A stretch of DNA of 64,000 nt from Allacma fusca (GCA_947179485.1 OX359246.1:28210001-28274000); one strand, 5' to 3'; shown: positions 34,848-47,503, numbered from the stretch's first letter. Numbers and translations are program-made. Notes: generated by a model from the sequence alone, not told the origin.

Positions 34848-36808
34848 TAAAAGCAATGCATTTAAAACCATTACGTTGCATGTTCAGTGTACCAAATTGG
34901 ATTTTAATCAAATAATTAACTCTGAAAAGTATGCTTTGTTATTGATTAATACAGAAGGCCACTCCATCCACATTAACTCATAGTGACATCTATCGATTAT
35001 TCCTCTTATGAAAAATCAAGTTCTTGAAACCCTTCAGCTGCAAAACTGAAAAATATACAGCATGATGACAAAATAAAATTAATACATAAGAAACTTACCT
35101 CCTGGCGTTCCTGTTAATTGTAATCCAAAATCTGATGTTTCTTTTCATATCCTTCTTCTTATTGCTCTCGACCTGTCCGTTGATTTAAACTTTCGCGGCT
35201 TTGGCTTTACAATTCAAACCTTCGCGGCTCATTTCAATATATAGCCAAGCAAGTCGGTGGTTTATACAGCAAGCCGAGAAGCACAGCGGGCTGAAACGTT
35301 GTCGCAGAGGAGAGATTTTTCAGCTCGCTTAGCTCGCTGTGGTTCTCAGCATATACCAACTGCTTGCAGCATACTGGAAGCTCGCAATACGCAATTTTAG
35401 ATTGTCACTTAAAAGCGCTAATCATAATTATTATAAACATTAGACAAATCATCAAATTTGGATTAAATTAAGTCTGCAGACCTTTATCTACTCCCTGAAA
35501 TGCGAAACCACATCTTTTAGTTTAAGTTTCAATCTTACGAATTTTTCAGCTAAACTGCAATGTTCAACATTTTAAGTCGTGACGCATTCCATAATGTAAT
35601 AAATTACTTACTGAAATCCAACTGTGTATACATACCTCATAATTTTGTATTGGTTCTCATCTTCCTTGGCCTGATTTTCGAAAATTATCCAGGTTAGAAT
35701 TTCACAAAAAAGTAACCCTCATTCCTTATTAAACCTGACCTGCAAGGGCAAGAAAAAACATCTGTCATAATATTTTACTCACATCGCAGTAAACATCCCC
35801 AAATTAAATTTTACAAGTAATTACGCCTTGCGATTCAATTAAAACCAAACCTAATGATGTTGACACTTACAATTCCCTCCCATGTAATAATTGGAATGAA
35901 AACCTTACCGTCTTCTGAACGTCTTCTCAACACAGATATACAGAATTCTGTTTGACTTTCACTCTCAGTGGCCCTCAATGTAAATAAATCGCTCGACATG
36001 TTTGTTTAAATTTCGATCTCAATCGACCAAACACTTGACACTTACAATTAGCAGAGTAGTAGTCATTCCGTATGTCTAAATTACTTGTGTACTAAAATCA
36101 ATGACAGCAACCGCTAATAAAGCTGAAGGCGTTCAAAATTGTAATCATCGTAAATTGGGCTGAGTTCTACTTTCCCGACCACAAAATTACCTTCCACCAT
36201 CCACTCAACCATATGTTAACATTATAATACATAAGTAACTTCCACCACATTTCCACCTCCCAAAAACTTTCACTTGACCTTCCACTTGACCTTCCACCAA
36301 ATTTTCCATCTAACCTTTCACCTTCCCCTTGATCATTCCACGTGACTACTCACATTACCCAAACAGACCACTCTGTAGTCTGGCTTTGTCAATATTTACA
36401 CATATTTAACTAAATAAATACTGTGTTGCCCCCCTACATGAGTTACTGCATGACTCAAGCTCATTTAATTTGTGCCCATTCATCTTAAAATGACAGTCTT
36501 GGATCAATTTCGGTGTGTTAACTTATGTTTCGCATTTTTTATTCGTAGAACTAACACGGAGGTGAAAGCACTCGAGTTTTTTTTGTTAAAACTAACTCGT
36601 GTAATTAACTACAAACACGCAGGGTACCTTTGAGGAAACAAGTTACTGTTACAAAATCATAATATTTGCAAGCTTGATGGTCAGATTTTGATGGCTTTGG
36701 GTAGAATTTTGTCAAAGGACTGATAAAAAATCAACCACTGGAAAACAACTTGGTTCAAAAGAACTCAGAACTCATGGTGAAAGAGCTTAAAGGTGAACTG
36801 ATTTTTAA
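34848..36808. other. Intergenic downstream of the DUF229 gene
   Basis: AT-rich, no gene recognised. A tract of TTCCACC/CCTTCCAC repeats lies at about 36190-36340. An imperfect hairpin at 35249-35367 is listed separately. Confidence 0.45.
35249..35367. repeat. Imperfect hairpin of about 47-bp arms
   Basis: The arm 35249-35295 (from GCAAGTCGGTGG to ACAGCGGGCTGAA) pairs with 35319-35367 read in reverse (GCAAGCAGTTGG ... ACAGCGAGCT). The loop is about 23 nt. GC content is higher than the surroundings. Confidence 0.6.
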
Positions 36809-37439
36809 GGGCTTCAATAAAATGCGGGATGGCTTGATGACTCAATAAAATTCGGGATGGTGGGATGGCGGGACGACTCAATAAAATGCGGGATGGCGGG
36901 ATTCGCGGGATGGGATGCAGGATTACTCAATGTAATACTGCGGGATAACGGGATGGGATGCTGGATCACTCAGTAAAATTAAAAAAACAGTCATTCAACT
37001 TACTTGTGATTGTGGGAATATAGCCCAATGAATCACGTGAATACAAGAAGAATCCTAGTTTATACTCTAGCTTATAAGGTAAATGAATAATTTCAAAATT
37101 CGAAATTTTTTTGGAGCATATTTACAAAACGCTCGAGCTTGTTGCTAACCGTGACTAGACCTATCACGATATTTCAGATTTTCGAGCATACATAATTATA
37201 CTAATATTTAAATGAATACTAATACTGCAGTTTTGTAAACATGACCCAAAAAAATTACAGCCCAAAAAAGTATAAGCTACGCTTCTTCTTGTATTCACAG
37301 GATTCATTAGGCTATATTCTCACAATCACAAGTAAGTTGAATGATTGTTTTTTCATTTTATTGAGTGATACCGCATCCCATCCCGCCATCCCGCAGTATT
37401 ACATTGAGTAATCCTGCATCCCATCCCGCCATCCTACAT
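36809..37439. mobile_element. Foldback element with GCGGGATGG arrays
   Basis: Long inverted arms, about 36887-37066 and 37275-37439, are nearly identical over about 165-180 bp. They include GCAGGATTACTCAATGTAAT and CATTCAACTTACTTGTGATT in both arms. The outer parts are GCGGGATGG repeats. ATTTTTAA at 36801-36808 and 37440-37447 could be an 8-bp target duplication, but it is AT-rich and the left arm has about 78 extra bases, so chance is possible. Confidence 0.8.
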
Positions 37440-37470
37440 ATTTTTAAATTCTAACGTAGAGCCTACACAT

Positions 37471-38200
37471 TAGAGCATCTCGGTCGGTTAAAATTTCTAG
37501 GTAAGCCCGTAAAAAGCCCGGCCCGCCCGGGCTTCGGTCGGGTACGGGTAAAATGTATTGCGCTTGACGGGTTACGGGCGGGTACGGTCTTTTCAATGTT
37601 AAAAAAGACCGTGAAAGCCCGTAAAAGCCCGTGAAAAAATTCATAAGTGGTGCATGCAGGAACAGGGGTTGTAAAAGTACATTGACTTGACTACATGGAA
37701 CGATTTTCAAACGTTTGTAATCTTACCTTGAAAACAAAACCTTAACATACGATGTCAACGAATTAAATTACAGGAAAAAGCCGGAAAATCGCAAGTTTGG
37801 AAAGAATTTAAACAAATACTGTAGCATGGTTGAATATATGTTTCCATAAATTATGTGAAGTGCAATGAGTGCAGGAATATTTTAGCAAGCAATCGCGGCA
37901 AGGCGGGACAGCAAATCTGGCCAAACATAATTGTAAGAATTCTGCAGTGGAAGCAACCCCAGCTCTTACCAATTTCATTCAAAAAAGGACGAAATGCAAA
38001 ATTTAATAAACAAATTATTCTGGGTCTATAGCTGTGGATTTACAAGCTTAACTAGTATTAGCGGGCGGGCAGCGGGCTTTTTTAAATTTTACGGCCGGGC
38101 TTTATCGTTGAACTTTAACTTCGGGCCGGGCGGGCACGGGTAAACATTTCCGGGCCGCGGACGGGCACGGGCCTAAAATATCCCACAGGGTGATGCTCTA
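37471..38200. mobile_element. hAT-like transposon with GCCCGTAAAA / CGGGCGGG arrays
   Basis: The short inverted ends are TAGAGCATC on both sides. An exact 8-bp target duplication CTACACAT lies at 37463-37470 and 38201-38208. GC-rich arrays of AAAGCCCG and CGGGCACGGG words lie at about 37500-37635 and 38060-38180. It is inserted in a CCTACA-rich dispersed repeat. Confidence 0.92.
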
Positions 38201-38653
38201 CTACACATTAGCCTATACTACCAGATCACTCTCGAGGTTCAACCTTACCTACAACCTGCATACATCATTCCCGAGTATTGTCCTACCTACAATCGACATA
38301 TATCTTTGTCGGAATCGAATCCTATCTGCAAACCAAAGGTGTCCAAATGACTCATTGTCAGTCTATCCTAGATCCTCCCTATATTTAAAACTTATTTTTG
38401 GAACGAGCCTGCATATGTACATGCCTACATTTTAAAAGCCAAATAGATTAGCCTATCCTGCATCCTTCATATATGTGGAGCACTAAGCCTACATGTAAGC
38501 CTACATTTCATTGAAAAATCAGTTCAACGTATTTTACACTCTTCCTACATATAATATATGTTTTTCGTTGTCGACGGAATTCTTAAGGGCATTCTATGGG
38601 TCTCTTATTATTAAACGCCCTGGCTCAAGTCAATGGGGTCGGAATAAAATATA
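38201..38653. repeat. CCTACA-rich dispersed repeat
   Basis: Many CCTACA/CCTACAT words up to about 38560. Related tracts occur at about 28980-29150, 40865-41060 and 42750-42860. It is the target of the 37471-38200 insertion. Confidence 0.5.
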
Positions 38654-38661
38654 GTTTGAGT

Positions 38662-40415
38662 CAAAACTGCTTGCAGGTATCAGGTAGTACCTGAAAAATA
38701 CCCGTCGGGTCGGGTTCGGGTCAAGTTCGGGTCAACTACAAAAAAAGTACCTGAGATTTGGGTCAAGTGCGGTTAGATCAAGGGTCCGCACCTGAGAGTA
38801 CAGGTTGGGTTACGATCAAGTTCGGGTTTAAAAAATATACCTGAGCTCAATGTCAGGTACAGTGAATTTCCCATATAGTGGTTTTCTCTTAGATGGCATT
38901 CCCTCTTTAATGGCATCAAACAACCCTCCCTAGAGGTTTGCAATGTTAAAGGTATACAATATAGTATAACCCTCTATAATGGTATTCCCTCTATAATGGC
39001 ACTATTATGTGTTACGGTGGCCCAGACAATGCGAAATTATAATGGCAGTTGACATAAAATTAGCTAGATAATGGCTACAAAAGTATAACATGATGTTATA
39101 AAACGTGCGAGCGATTAATAATGCTTATCTCGGTTGGTTCAACTTTAATTTCAAATCTTAATACAGTTTGATTAATATTTTGGCTTACTGAAGTCCTGGT
39201 ATGATTAGCTGGATTTACGTCATATGATCCGTGACTTGAGTTAAAACGAAGTTATAACACAAATCATTGCCATTTTTGTTTGGGCTCACTTCTAATAAGT
39301 TTCAATTCGTGTTGATTTTTTAAAAAAACCTTTTCAAAATAAAACAATAAATAAAAAAGAAAAACCTCATAGTGACAAAACCGCAGAGTACTCAGTGGAA
39401 GTAATTCCCATTAACATAATTCCAGGAATTTGGTTTCTGGAATGGTAACCTTGCAGTCGAAAAGTTTGTTACGACTAACATTATTAATAGTATGAGGAAA
39501 ACTAAAGTTACTGAACATCTTAAACTCAATGAGGCTGATACCTCATAATTTTGAGTATTCTGTAAATGTATTTAGCTACAGTTATGATCTATAAACATTA
39601 ATAGTACATAGTTAACCATTAGTCACTTTCAGTGGCATCCGTATATAGTGACAGGAATTTGTTACTCCCTTGGAAACCACTATATAGGAAATTCACTGTA
39701 CAAGTTCGGTACGACGAATTAAAAATACCTGAACCCGAACTAGCAATTTCAGGTATTTAGCAAGTATTTTTTTACCGCAATAATTTAACTATAAGTTCAC
39801 GTGAATGAAACTCAAAAGCAGAACTGAACGTAAATGTAACTTCACAGGGCTGAAGAACACGTGGTAGTTAGTGATGCATGAGAGCTGCAATATGAATTAA
39901 ATAACAAACAGCCAAACTGTGCTAATTAATTTCATGATATAGCCTTAACATTGTAGCACACATCATCAAATCGGAATAAATTTGGTGTATACTTGTGCCT
40001 TAAGAATTGGTTACTTTTTTTAAATTAATTAATTTAAGGCTTGGTTACAATTTCAAAAGCTAGATGATCTCCGGTCTCGTGTTGAAGCTATCGCTCAGAG
40101 AATGCTTTGGGAATCTTAAACTGGTTGTTTCTATTCTTTTTGTTATGCTTGTCACTTAAAATTATTACAGATTTACACAATTGTGATTAAGCATCTGTTG
40201 TGAGCAAGTGATATTTACTTGGATAAAGTATTAGGATAGAACCGCACCTCAGGTATTTTTTCAGGTGGGGGTAACGAAGCAATACCTGATCCAAAAATAC
40301 CTGACAGGTGCAGATATTAACTCGGATCCTGAGGGCCAAGTTCGGGTTGACGAAAAAAATTAACCGGATATTTCAGGTGCAAATCTCGGTTTTTGGCTAC
40401 CTGAAATACGCTCTG
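38662..40415. mobile_element. hAT-like transposon with TACCTGA / TCGGGTC arrays (outer of a nest)
   Basis: An exact 8-bp target duplication GTTTGAGT lies at 38654-38661 and 40416-40423. The ends start CAAAACTGCTTGCAGGTA and (inward from right) CAGAGCGTATTTCAGGTA, an imperfect inverted repeat. ACCTGA and GGGTCAAGTTCGGG words flank both sides (about 38690-38850 and 40235-40405). A pogo-like MITE lies inside at 38860-39698. Confidence 0.85.
38860..39698. mobile_element. pogo/Tc1-mariner-like MITE, CAGTGAATTTCC type
   Basis: The inverted ends start CAGTGAATTTCCYATATAGT on both sides. TA flanks at 38858-38859 and 39699-39700. TATAATGGCA/CCATTATA words near the left end. The same family as the 179-bp insert at 45208. 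It is younger than the element that contains it. Confidence 0.92.
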
Positions 40416-40554
40416 GTTTGAGTTTAGCAACCTTGGCCAAAGTCCCTAAGAGCAGAACAGTCGATTTCGATGTGGTTTGCACCGAAAATCGTGACGAAGT
40501 TTTATAACGGGGATGTATTTTTCAAAAGGAATGTTGCAACTAAGATTTAAAAAA

Positions 40555-41060
40555 TTATGTACCACATGAAACAATTTCCAAAGTCAGCTAAACAAGACAA
40601 TTTTGACAACGGAAATCTACTAGCTGACTGATAACATTTGTGTCTCATTGTCAGTAAACCCTGTTTAAGGTCAAATTGTGTTCAAGCGCCAATCTTTACT
40701 CGAGCTGTCGAGTTGATAGAGTTTGTGCTTTACTGAATACTACAACTCTAAATTTCGGTGAGGTTTCAATGCAAGGCCATCATAAATTGAATATTCTGCA
40801 AGTAGCAGGTGTAGATTACTTTTCGTTTTATCCGTTCTTTAAATGAAAATGACATTCCTTAGTAGCCTACATATGACTATAATTATACGCTGGCTGATCC
40901 TACTTAGTTTGTAGGGTAGGTTTTAAATGTGCATAATTACTTGCACCCTAATTTGCCTACAAGCCTTTTCAGTAAATCCCTGACCCTATAAATAGCCTAC
41001 AAATAGGCCCATATGTAGGATAGGCGAACACCTTTGCTGCAAACTATAATAAAATTATGC
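40555..41060 (+). repeat. Dispersed repeat, copy 2 (GTCAGCTAAACAAGAC / CCTACA)
   Basis: Partner of 28660-29160 in the same orientation. It ends in CCTACAAGCC and CCTACAAATAGGC strings. No coding frame. Confidence 0.6.
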
Positions 41061-41199
41061 ATGCAATAGGTACAGATTGAAGCCTACAAGTTATTGACAA
41101 TGATTTTACTTTCGAAATTAACAATGCAGAATGGGCATTGAAAATGTATGTTCAAGTCACATTAATAAAATTTGCTGCCGAAACGTTTTAGATATGGTT

Positions 41200-42375
41200 A
41201 GGGTATGTCGATTGAAAATGCCCTGCAGTATTTGCCCGCCCAGCTGAAAATGCCCAAAATGCCTGCCCACATGCCCAAAAACTGGGCATGTGGGCAGCTT
41301 TTGAAAATGCCCTGATTTTGGGCATTTTGGGCAGGGCAAGTTGGGCATTTTGGGCATTTTCATGGCACCAAAATTGGATTACTAGCATATATTCGGAGTA
41401 TCCATCCAAATGCATGAAAGCGCAGCCAAGGAAAAGTTGCAAATGTGAATGTCTGGTTATTCGCTTATTCGCGTATATTTTAATGGCAAAAACAGTCAAA
41501 TCAATTTAATTTCATTGACAAGAGGTGATATCATTTATCACTCCTATGAAAATAAATTTCACATATGCGTCACTGACGGGCGGGCAGAAGTTCGATTTTC
41601 TTTTGAAGCACGAACTCCTAAAGTAAAAGTCTGATAGTAATGGATCAGTCAAAATTTAAATGGGTGATGTAGCTGAATTTTATACTCATTTTATTCTACA
41701 TCACTATTGTCTGCAGTTTGCAACGATCAGCCAAAAATGGCTCAAATAGAAACCAATATACATCCTCCAACCGGGTTCCCCAAATATTGTTGTTTGTAGT
41801 TTTTTGGTGGATAAAACAATTACCGTTATTACCATTACCGTATGGGTTCAAATTTTAACCGAAAAGACATTTAATTACATGTAATATACATACATGCATA
41901 GGGGTATGTGAATATTCCCAGGATGGTGGAAGTTAATTTTACATCGTCTGCAGTTTGGAAAAATGATTCCTAGAATATTTTAATTTATAGCCGTATCGTG
42001 TACTGTACAGGTGTTTCACAAATTGTAATGTTCAATATGACCTATGGTATCCAAACGTATTTCATCACCGGTTGAATTAACTTCGTCAAAATAATGACAT
42101 ACAAAATAAAATTTTCAAGATAATTTCGAACGCTTTTTCTCCAAAATTACAAAGAAATTTTCAAATTCATTGTCAAATTGTATAGATTGTTCTATTATAT
42201 TCCACGATTCTGCCCAAAATGCCCAATTTTTCCTCGATGAAAATGCCCAAAATGCCCTTGCCCAATATGCCCTATTATGCCGCCCTGGCCCTAAAATGAA
42301 AATGCCCAAAATGCCCTGGCATTTTGGGCGGGCGAGTTGCCCAAAATGCCGGGCATTTTCAAATCGACATACTCT
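41200..42375. mobile_element. Non-autonomous DNA transposon, GGGCATTTT family, copy 2
   Basis: The ends AGGGTATGTCGATTGAAAAT and (inward from right) AGAGTATGTCGATTTGAAAA match copy 1. An exact 10-bp target duplication AGATATGGTT lies at 41190-41199 and 42376-42385. GGGCATTTT/AAAATGCCC words occupy 41214-41365 and 42210-42360. The interior differs from copy 1 and has no long open frame. Confidence 0.93.
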
Positions 42376-42385
42376 AGATATGGTT

Positions 42386-43985
42386 TAGCAATTTTTTATA
42401 TGCCTTACTCATTAAAAATCAATTTCTGCTTCGTGTTTTATTATCCACTAATTAATACAATAAATTTACAAACTGATTCTCATGCTGAATCAACTTTTCA
42501 CTTAACGCAGCACGATAACACGTTATTTCGAATGACACCAAGACTTACTTGCGTCAATGCAAACGAATTGAAATTGTTTGAATTTCAGCAAGTAAACAAA
42601 AGTAAAAAAACATCTAGATGAGGCTTTCATTCAGCACCTTGGACGTTCGAACATGAATACCGACCGTTGTAACGCTATTATCTATCATTTTTGTTTTGTA
42701 TATACATACTGATTATTCTCAGCATACATGAACTGCAGAATTTCTTCCCCGAAATATGTAGCCTACATAAAATTGCCTACAAAATATTTGAAAATTTGAG
42801 CCTAACCTACAATTTTACCTACTTCTGGGCATACCTGTAGGGTATGCGCCCAACTTTGCCCTTCAGGAATGTCTTCGACGACCGTTAAGGGAAAGTGCAA
42901 GACAAATTTGAAGTGGTTGTTTGATCATTCACGAGGTCAGTGTCGTCAGGGGATCGTGTAAACCAATATCGTGTTAATATCGATTTTGAAATTTTTACGA
43001 AAATTTTCAAAATTTCGAAAAATGAAAAAATTCGAAGTGGTTTGCACATCTACATGGTCAGGAGTTTGTGTTGGGCAAATTTGTTTTCACCTAGGCTTAA
43101 TCAATAGAAGCCTTTGTGTCCGCAAGGTCAGAAACCAGATCATTCCATTATATCGCTTCGCTCATAAAAAGGAACATACATAAACAGGAGTGAAGCACAT
43201 TCCCAAAGTTGTGAAACCATAGGGATCGTGCTATGTTCTGAGGACACATATATATGCGTCACCCGCTGCCCACTTTAGGATGCTTCCTGTAGCAAGTACT
43301 ATTGATATCGATGTGATTACTACTACTATTGATGTACTATTGATATCGATGTGGCTGAAGCTGAAGATTCAGCCACAAAAATTGTTATTCCGTGATATCA
43401 TTTAAAGAGTTTTGTTTCTCATGCAGTCTCGCAATCCCGAGAGTGACCTGTGCCTGTTGTGTGAAGAAGGGAGACTTCTATGTTACTGTGTCAACTAAAG
43501 TCTCTGCACAAGCAGTGATGCAAACAGCCCGCAAAACGTTTGAATTTCAATCAATGACGTCTAGGATTTTTCCAGGAGAATTATATGGTTTGCGTCCATT
43601 TGTGATTGCTCACGTTTCTGCCTTTGTAAGTGTTGGTTGTTACTATTCCTGTTTCATCGTGTTTTTCGCTTATCATTGTGTGACTGTGACTTGTAACGTT
43701 TTTAAGTTACTGCTCTGAACTCAATAGCATGTAAAACTTCTTAGCGTAGTATTCTTACGATTAGTTCAAGTTTCCTGCGCAGTGGTTTTCAAACACAAAA
43801 TGACATTAATTAAATATCAAACCAGCTACATATATTAAAACATTTGAAAATTTATAAAAACAATATTTATTCTTCGGTTTCTACGGTTTACACTTCTGTT
43901 TTAGACGTTGTGATTTGTGATGGAGGATGATTTAAAATTCAGAAGAAGACCGACCGAGAAGCGAATCTCGCAGCGTTTAAATAAG
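42386..43985. other. Intergenic
   Basis: No gene recognised. An open frame at 43392-43718 has several cysteines and hydrophobic stretches, but no family features, paralog or splice structure I can defend. A short TGATATCGATGTG repeat lies at about 43303-43355. Confidence 0.4.
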
Positions 43986-43994
43986 TTATTAAAT

Positions 43995-44235
43995 AATTTC
44001 GGGGCAAATTAAATATATTTGCGGGCCCCGCGGGGCCCGCAAGCTGGGTCGGGCTGTGTCAACTGAAACCCAGCGGGCTGCGGTCTGGCGCGGGCCTAAA
44101 AAAATACTGTCGGGTCGGGTCGGGCCGACGTTTCAGAGGTTGACTTTCGGGTCGGGCGGGTTCGGGTTACGTATTTGTGGGTAAGACTCGGGCTGGGTTG
44201 GGAAATGGCCTGCGGGCCACGCCTTTAATTTGCTC
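43995..44235 (+). repeat. GC-rich CGGGTCGGG dispersed repeat, copy 1
   Basis: Bases 44078-44230 match 62993-63145 in the same orientation, almost base for base, including CCTAAAAAAATACTGTCGGG and GACGTTTCAGAGGTTGACTT. It stands out against the AT-rich surroundings. Probably the end of another word-array transposon; no complete boundary found. Confidence 0.7.
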
Positions 44236-45207
44236 CTAGTCAGGCTGGTGACTAGAGAACTTTGACCCTAGGCCGTACACATACATATGTATCCATCTAT
44301 CTGTACTTCCATATTTCGCATATGTAGATTAGCTAGTGAAAATGTACTTCAAAATTTATGTACAATTTGTGGTTGTTCCTATGGACATATTATTTCAAAC
44401 GAATTGTGCTGCTTGCATTTATTTTTGAAAGTACTAGTTATGTTGGTATTTTATAATGAGTGGTCACAATTTTTAAGTACTTACATTTACATAAAACATT
44501 AGTTTTTCTTCTTATGCCTGGAAGGTTGTAGCAGTACAAGTAGCATTTGTTAAACTGTAATAATTATATTAATCATGATGAATACTATACTTCTACTAAC
44601 TGTAGCCGACATTATGAGAGCTTTGTTTTATTAAAACCTGAAATTTATATGTTAAAAGTGTTACCTTTTTGTTTGTTCTGTGGGGAGGGGCAATTAACGT
44701 TGGCTAATTTTAAATAGGAAATGCGAATATGTTACCTGAAAAGTTTAAATTTACAAGCCGTAATAGCAAATTAATTATGTTCACAATTAAAAAACGTTTA
44801 TCCAGTACGCCGGAAAATAAATTATGACTTCTTTTTGCTTCTGCATTAACCAGAATGTTTCATAAATTACGGTAATTATTACCGTTTTATACTGTATGAT
44901 GAGGTCGTTTAATAAGCAAAACCCTTTGACCGACTACGGTGTGTCATCCTTTAAAATAATAAATACTGTATTATTATTATATTCAAGATTATCTTCCCTT
45001 CTTTCAGTTTAAATAGTATACCCATAATTACATAATTTCTAAAACACGAGGCCCAATTTACAATTTGAAAAAATTGCTTCATGCACTTGACGACTTGGCC
45101 AATTATCCAACTATGATATCCATATTTGAAGAGACTTTGAAAAAATTGATCAATTTTAGCATATCCTTTAAAATGCTTATAGCATCGGTTTATTGTGTTA
45201 TGGTGTA

Positions 45208-45386
45208 GTGAATTTGCTACATAATGATTTTCTCTTAGACAGCAGTCCCTTTATATTGGCATGTGTAAATTATCAATAGGATTACATCTATGTACATTAT
45301 ACAGTAGTTAGATATAATGGCATCTTCATATATTGAAAATTATTTTGTCATCCCTTGCTTGGGAACCCTAGATATGAAGTGCACTG
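45208..45386. mobile_element. 179-bp pogo-like MITE just upstream of receptor A3
   Basis: Ends (GTGAATTTGCTACATAATG, and GCACTG at the right) and internal TTTTCTCTTAGACRGCA match the larger element at 38860-39698. TA flanks at 45206-45207 and 45387-45388. The duplicated locus near 11915-11930 shows the empty site. The open frame beginning at 45317 starts inside this MITE, so that upstream Met is not the receptor start. Confidence 0.82.
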
Positions 45387-45502
45387 TATTAAATGATACT
45401 GAAATCGGTCTTTCCACTTCCTGTCTTCCTGCCATTCCTACGTTCTTCAGCTACTCCTTTGCTCATCAATTGCATTGGAGCCTATGTCTGAACCTCCTCG
45501 AA

Positions 45503-47022
45503 ATGATAACCTTAGAAGAGAATCAATTCAATATCCAACTCATAAAAATACTTTCAGCCGTAAATCTCCTCCCGCTTGATGTAACTGAGGTAAGGAACGC
45601 TAAGGAAGTTGAAAAAAAGAAGAAAACATGTTCTAATATTTCTGTCAATCTGAAAACAGAAAGGAATATTTGGAAGTGGAAGACAATCTTTTTCCTGGTA
45701 GTAATTCAAACTCTGTACATGACAATTCGGTTGCTGGAAGTTGTATTGGATCGAAATGAAACATTCAATGTGGAACATTTTCCGGTTCATGTTGTGTGGG
45801 TTGTCTGTGATATGTGTTTTGCGTTTTGGGGGTATACCTGGTTCTTCAGGTGGCCGGAGGGCACTGTGACGATTATCAACCACGTACTTTCGTCCCTTCA
45901 AGGTATGTAAAAATCTATTTAGATGGTATTATATATGTACATATACCATTGCTTGCTGTGATGGAGACTGTATCAAAGTCAAGAAAAGCATTCGGAGCGC
46001 GATAAAGTTTTAAATTGTATATTTTTAGAAAGCTTCAAAAATATATCCCGACCAAATTCTAAAGTAAAATAAACGACGCTGGGAAATACTTTATAAAAAT
46101 TATTAATAAAAATTGATTATTGAATTGCAGAGGAAAAAATACCACGGAAGGTTTCGCAGCTCAACAGGCAAGAAATGCTGACCAAATACGTTGGCTCGAA
46201 TTTATGCACAGTTTGGGTGGTTTTTATTGCGGTAATTACGTATGATAAAACACGAATTCAGCTGTTCTTCTCTGCATTGCCGGAAGTCTACCAAAATGAC
46301 AGGGCATTTTGGGCTTTGACTATAGTCGAGGGAATTTGTGTAGCATATATGTCTTCAATGTGCTTCTTCGTCATACACTGTCATGTAATTTTTGTGGACG
46401 CAACAAATTCCTCCTTGAAATCCATGGAAAGAAAACTTCGTTATGGGTATGACTACCGCATGAGTTGTTGTATGTTGATTGAAATACATATTTGCCAAGG
46501 AAATATTTATTCATGTTGACTCACCATTTTAGACGGACGGGACAAGGGCTTGCTGAACAGCAGGCGGTGGGGATTTGTTCTAACATCCGGCAACTCCAGC
46601 TGTACATACAAATATTCAACCGAAGCAACCGTTTCGTTATATTTGTATATAAGTTGCTGTGCATCGGGATAGCCATTGTTGGAGGAACGTTTGCCATTCG
46701 ATTCACAACAACAAATCCATTGCTGGGCTTAATATGCATTGTATGCTTTGCCGACTGCATGGGATTCTTTGGCCTCATTTATGAAAATGCATTCCAAATA
46801 CCCGGGAACACGGCTAGGACGAAACAGCAAATGCTGGTTGCCATTCAGGACATCAAAAATAAGGTGAAAGTTTGTGAGGTTACCAAATTCATCAAATCAG
46901 TTCCGACAGTGGGTATCAAAGTAGGAAGTTTCAACACTATGGAGAGAGTTTCTACACCGATTTTTGTTGATTTTGTTTTGTGCAGAATCGCCGGGCTACT
47001 CGTTATGCAACAATTTAATTAA
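45503..47022 (+). CDS. Gustatory-like seven-helix chemoreceptor A3
   Basis: Predicted exons 45503-45902, 46131-46446 and 46533-47022, introns in phases 1 and 2, about 401 residues. Structure and sequence are shared with receptor A1 (8445-9933, minus) and pseudogene A2 (12062). The start at 45503 (MITLEENQFNIQ) is chosen because it matches A1 and A2; the frame is open further upstream only because of a MITE. Helices: FFLVVIQTLYMTIRLLEVVL and VVWVVCDMCFAFWGYTWFF in exon 1; VWVVFIAVITY and IVEGICVAYMSSMCFFVIHC in exon 2; VIFVYKLLCIGIAIVGGTFA and LLGLICIVCFADCMGFFGLI in exon 3; terminal helix IFVDFVLCRIAGLLVMQQFN. No lesions seen. Role inferred: chemosensory receptor in the plasma membrane; ligand unknown. 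Confidence 0.85.
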
Positions 47023-47503
47023 AACTTTTGCTTCTGTCGTACATTTGCGAATGTAATAAAATAAGGACACAAGCCCAGTAGAAAATTACGTAGATGGTAC
47101 CAAACAAGGAATTAAATGTCTGTGCAATTTTTGAAACTTTTCTTCCTAGTGTTTCTTTACTTCTCTATTTTGCTGATGCTTATTTTTGTTCTAATTTCAT
47201 GACCATATCATTATTCTTGTATGTTCGGGAAATTTTAATGGTTCAATTTTCGACGGTTCATTTGTAATTGTAGGATTTAATGGGTCCTACGATTTTCAAA
47301 CTTACCAAAGTTTGCCAAACCAGTCATAACTTCTTGTGTCCTGAAAAGCTGAAAAAATTTCTGCGGTAGTAGTAATAGTAGTAGCAGAGTTTTATTGATT
47401 GGGGTTAATACCTCTTCAATAGTTATATTTATAATTAATTTAAAGTTTTGTTTTGATGCCTTTCAAATTGCATATGCTAACACAAATTGTATACCGTATC
47501 CCT

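Larger units (their letters stand above)
44525..47045 (+). repeat. Segmental duplication, copy with intact receptor
   Basis: Same-orientation partner of 11290-13680, spanning the upstream DNA and the whole receptor gene. It differs by the 179-bp MITE at 45208-45386 and by the disabling mutations in the other copy. Confidence 0.8.

Noticed and set aside
41157..41509. Open frames on both strands at 41-42 kb
   Set aside because: Again products of the GGGCATTTT word array; no splice or family support.
45317..45502. N-terminal extension of chemoreceptor A3
   Set aside because: The frame is open from 45317, but that Met lies in a TA-flanked MITE absent from the duplicate locus, and the paralogs start at the position equivalent to 45503.
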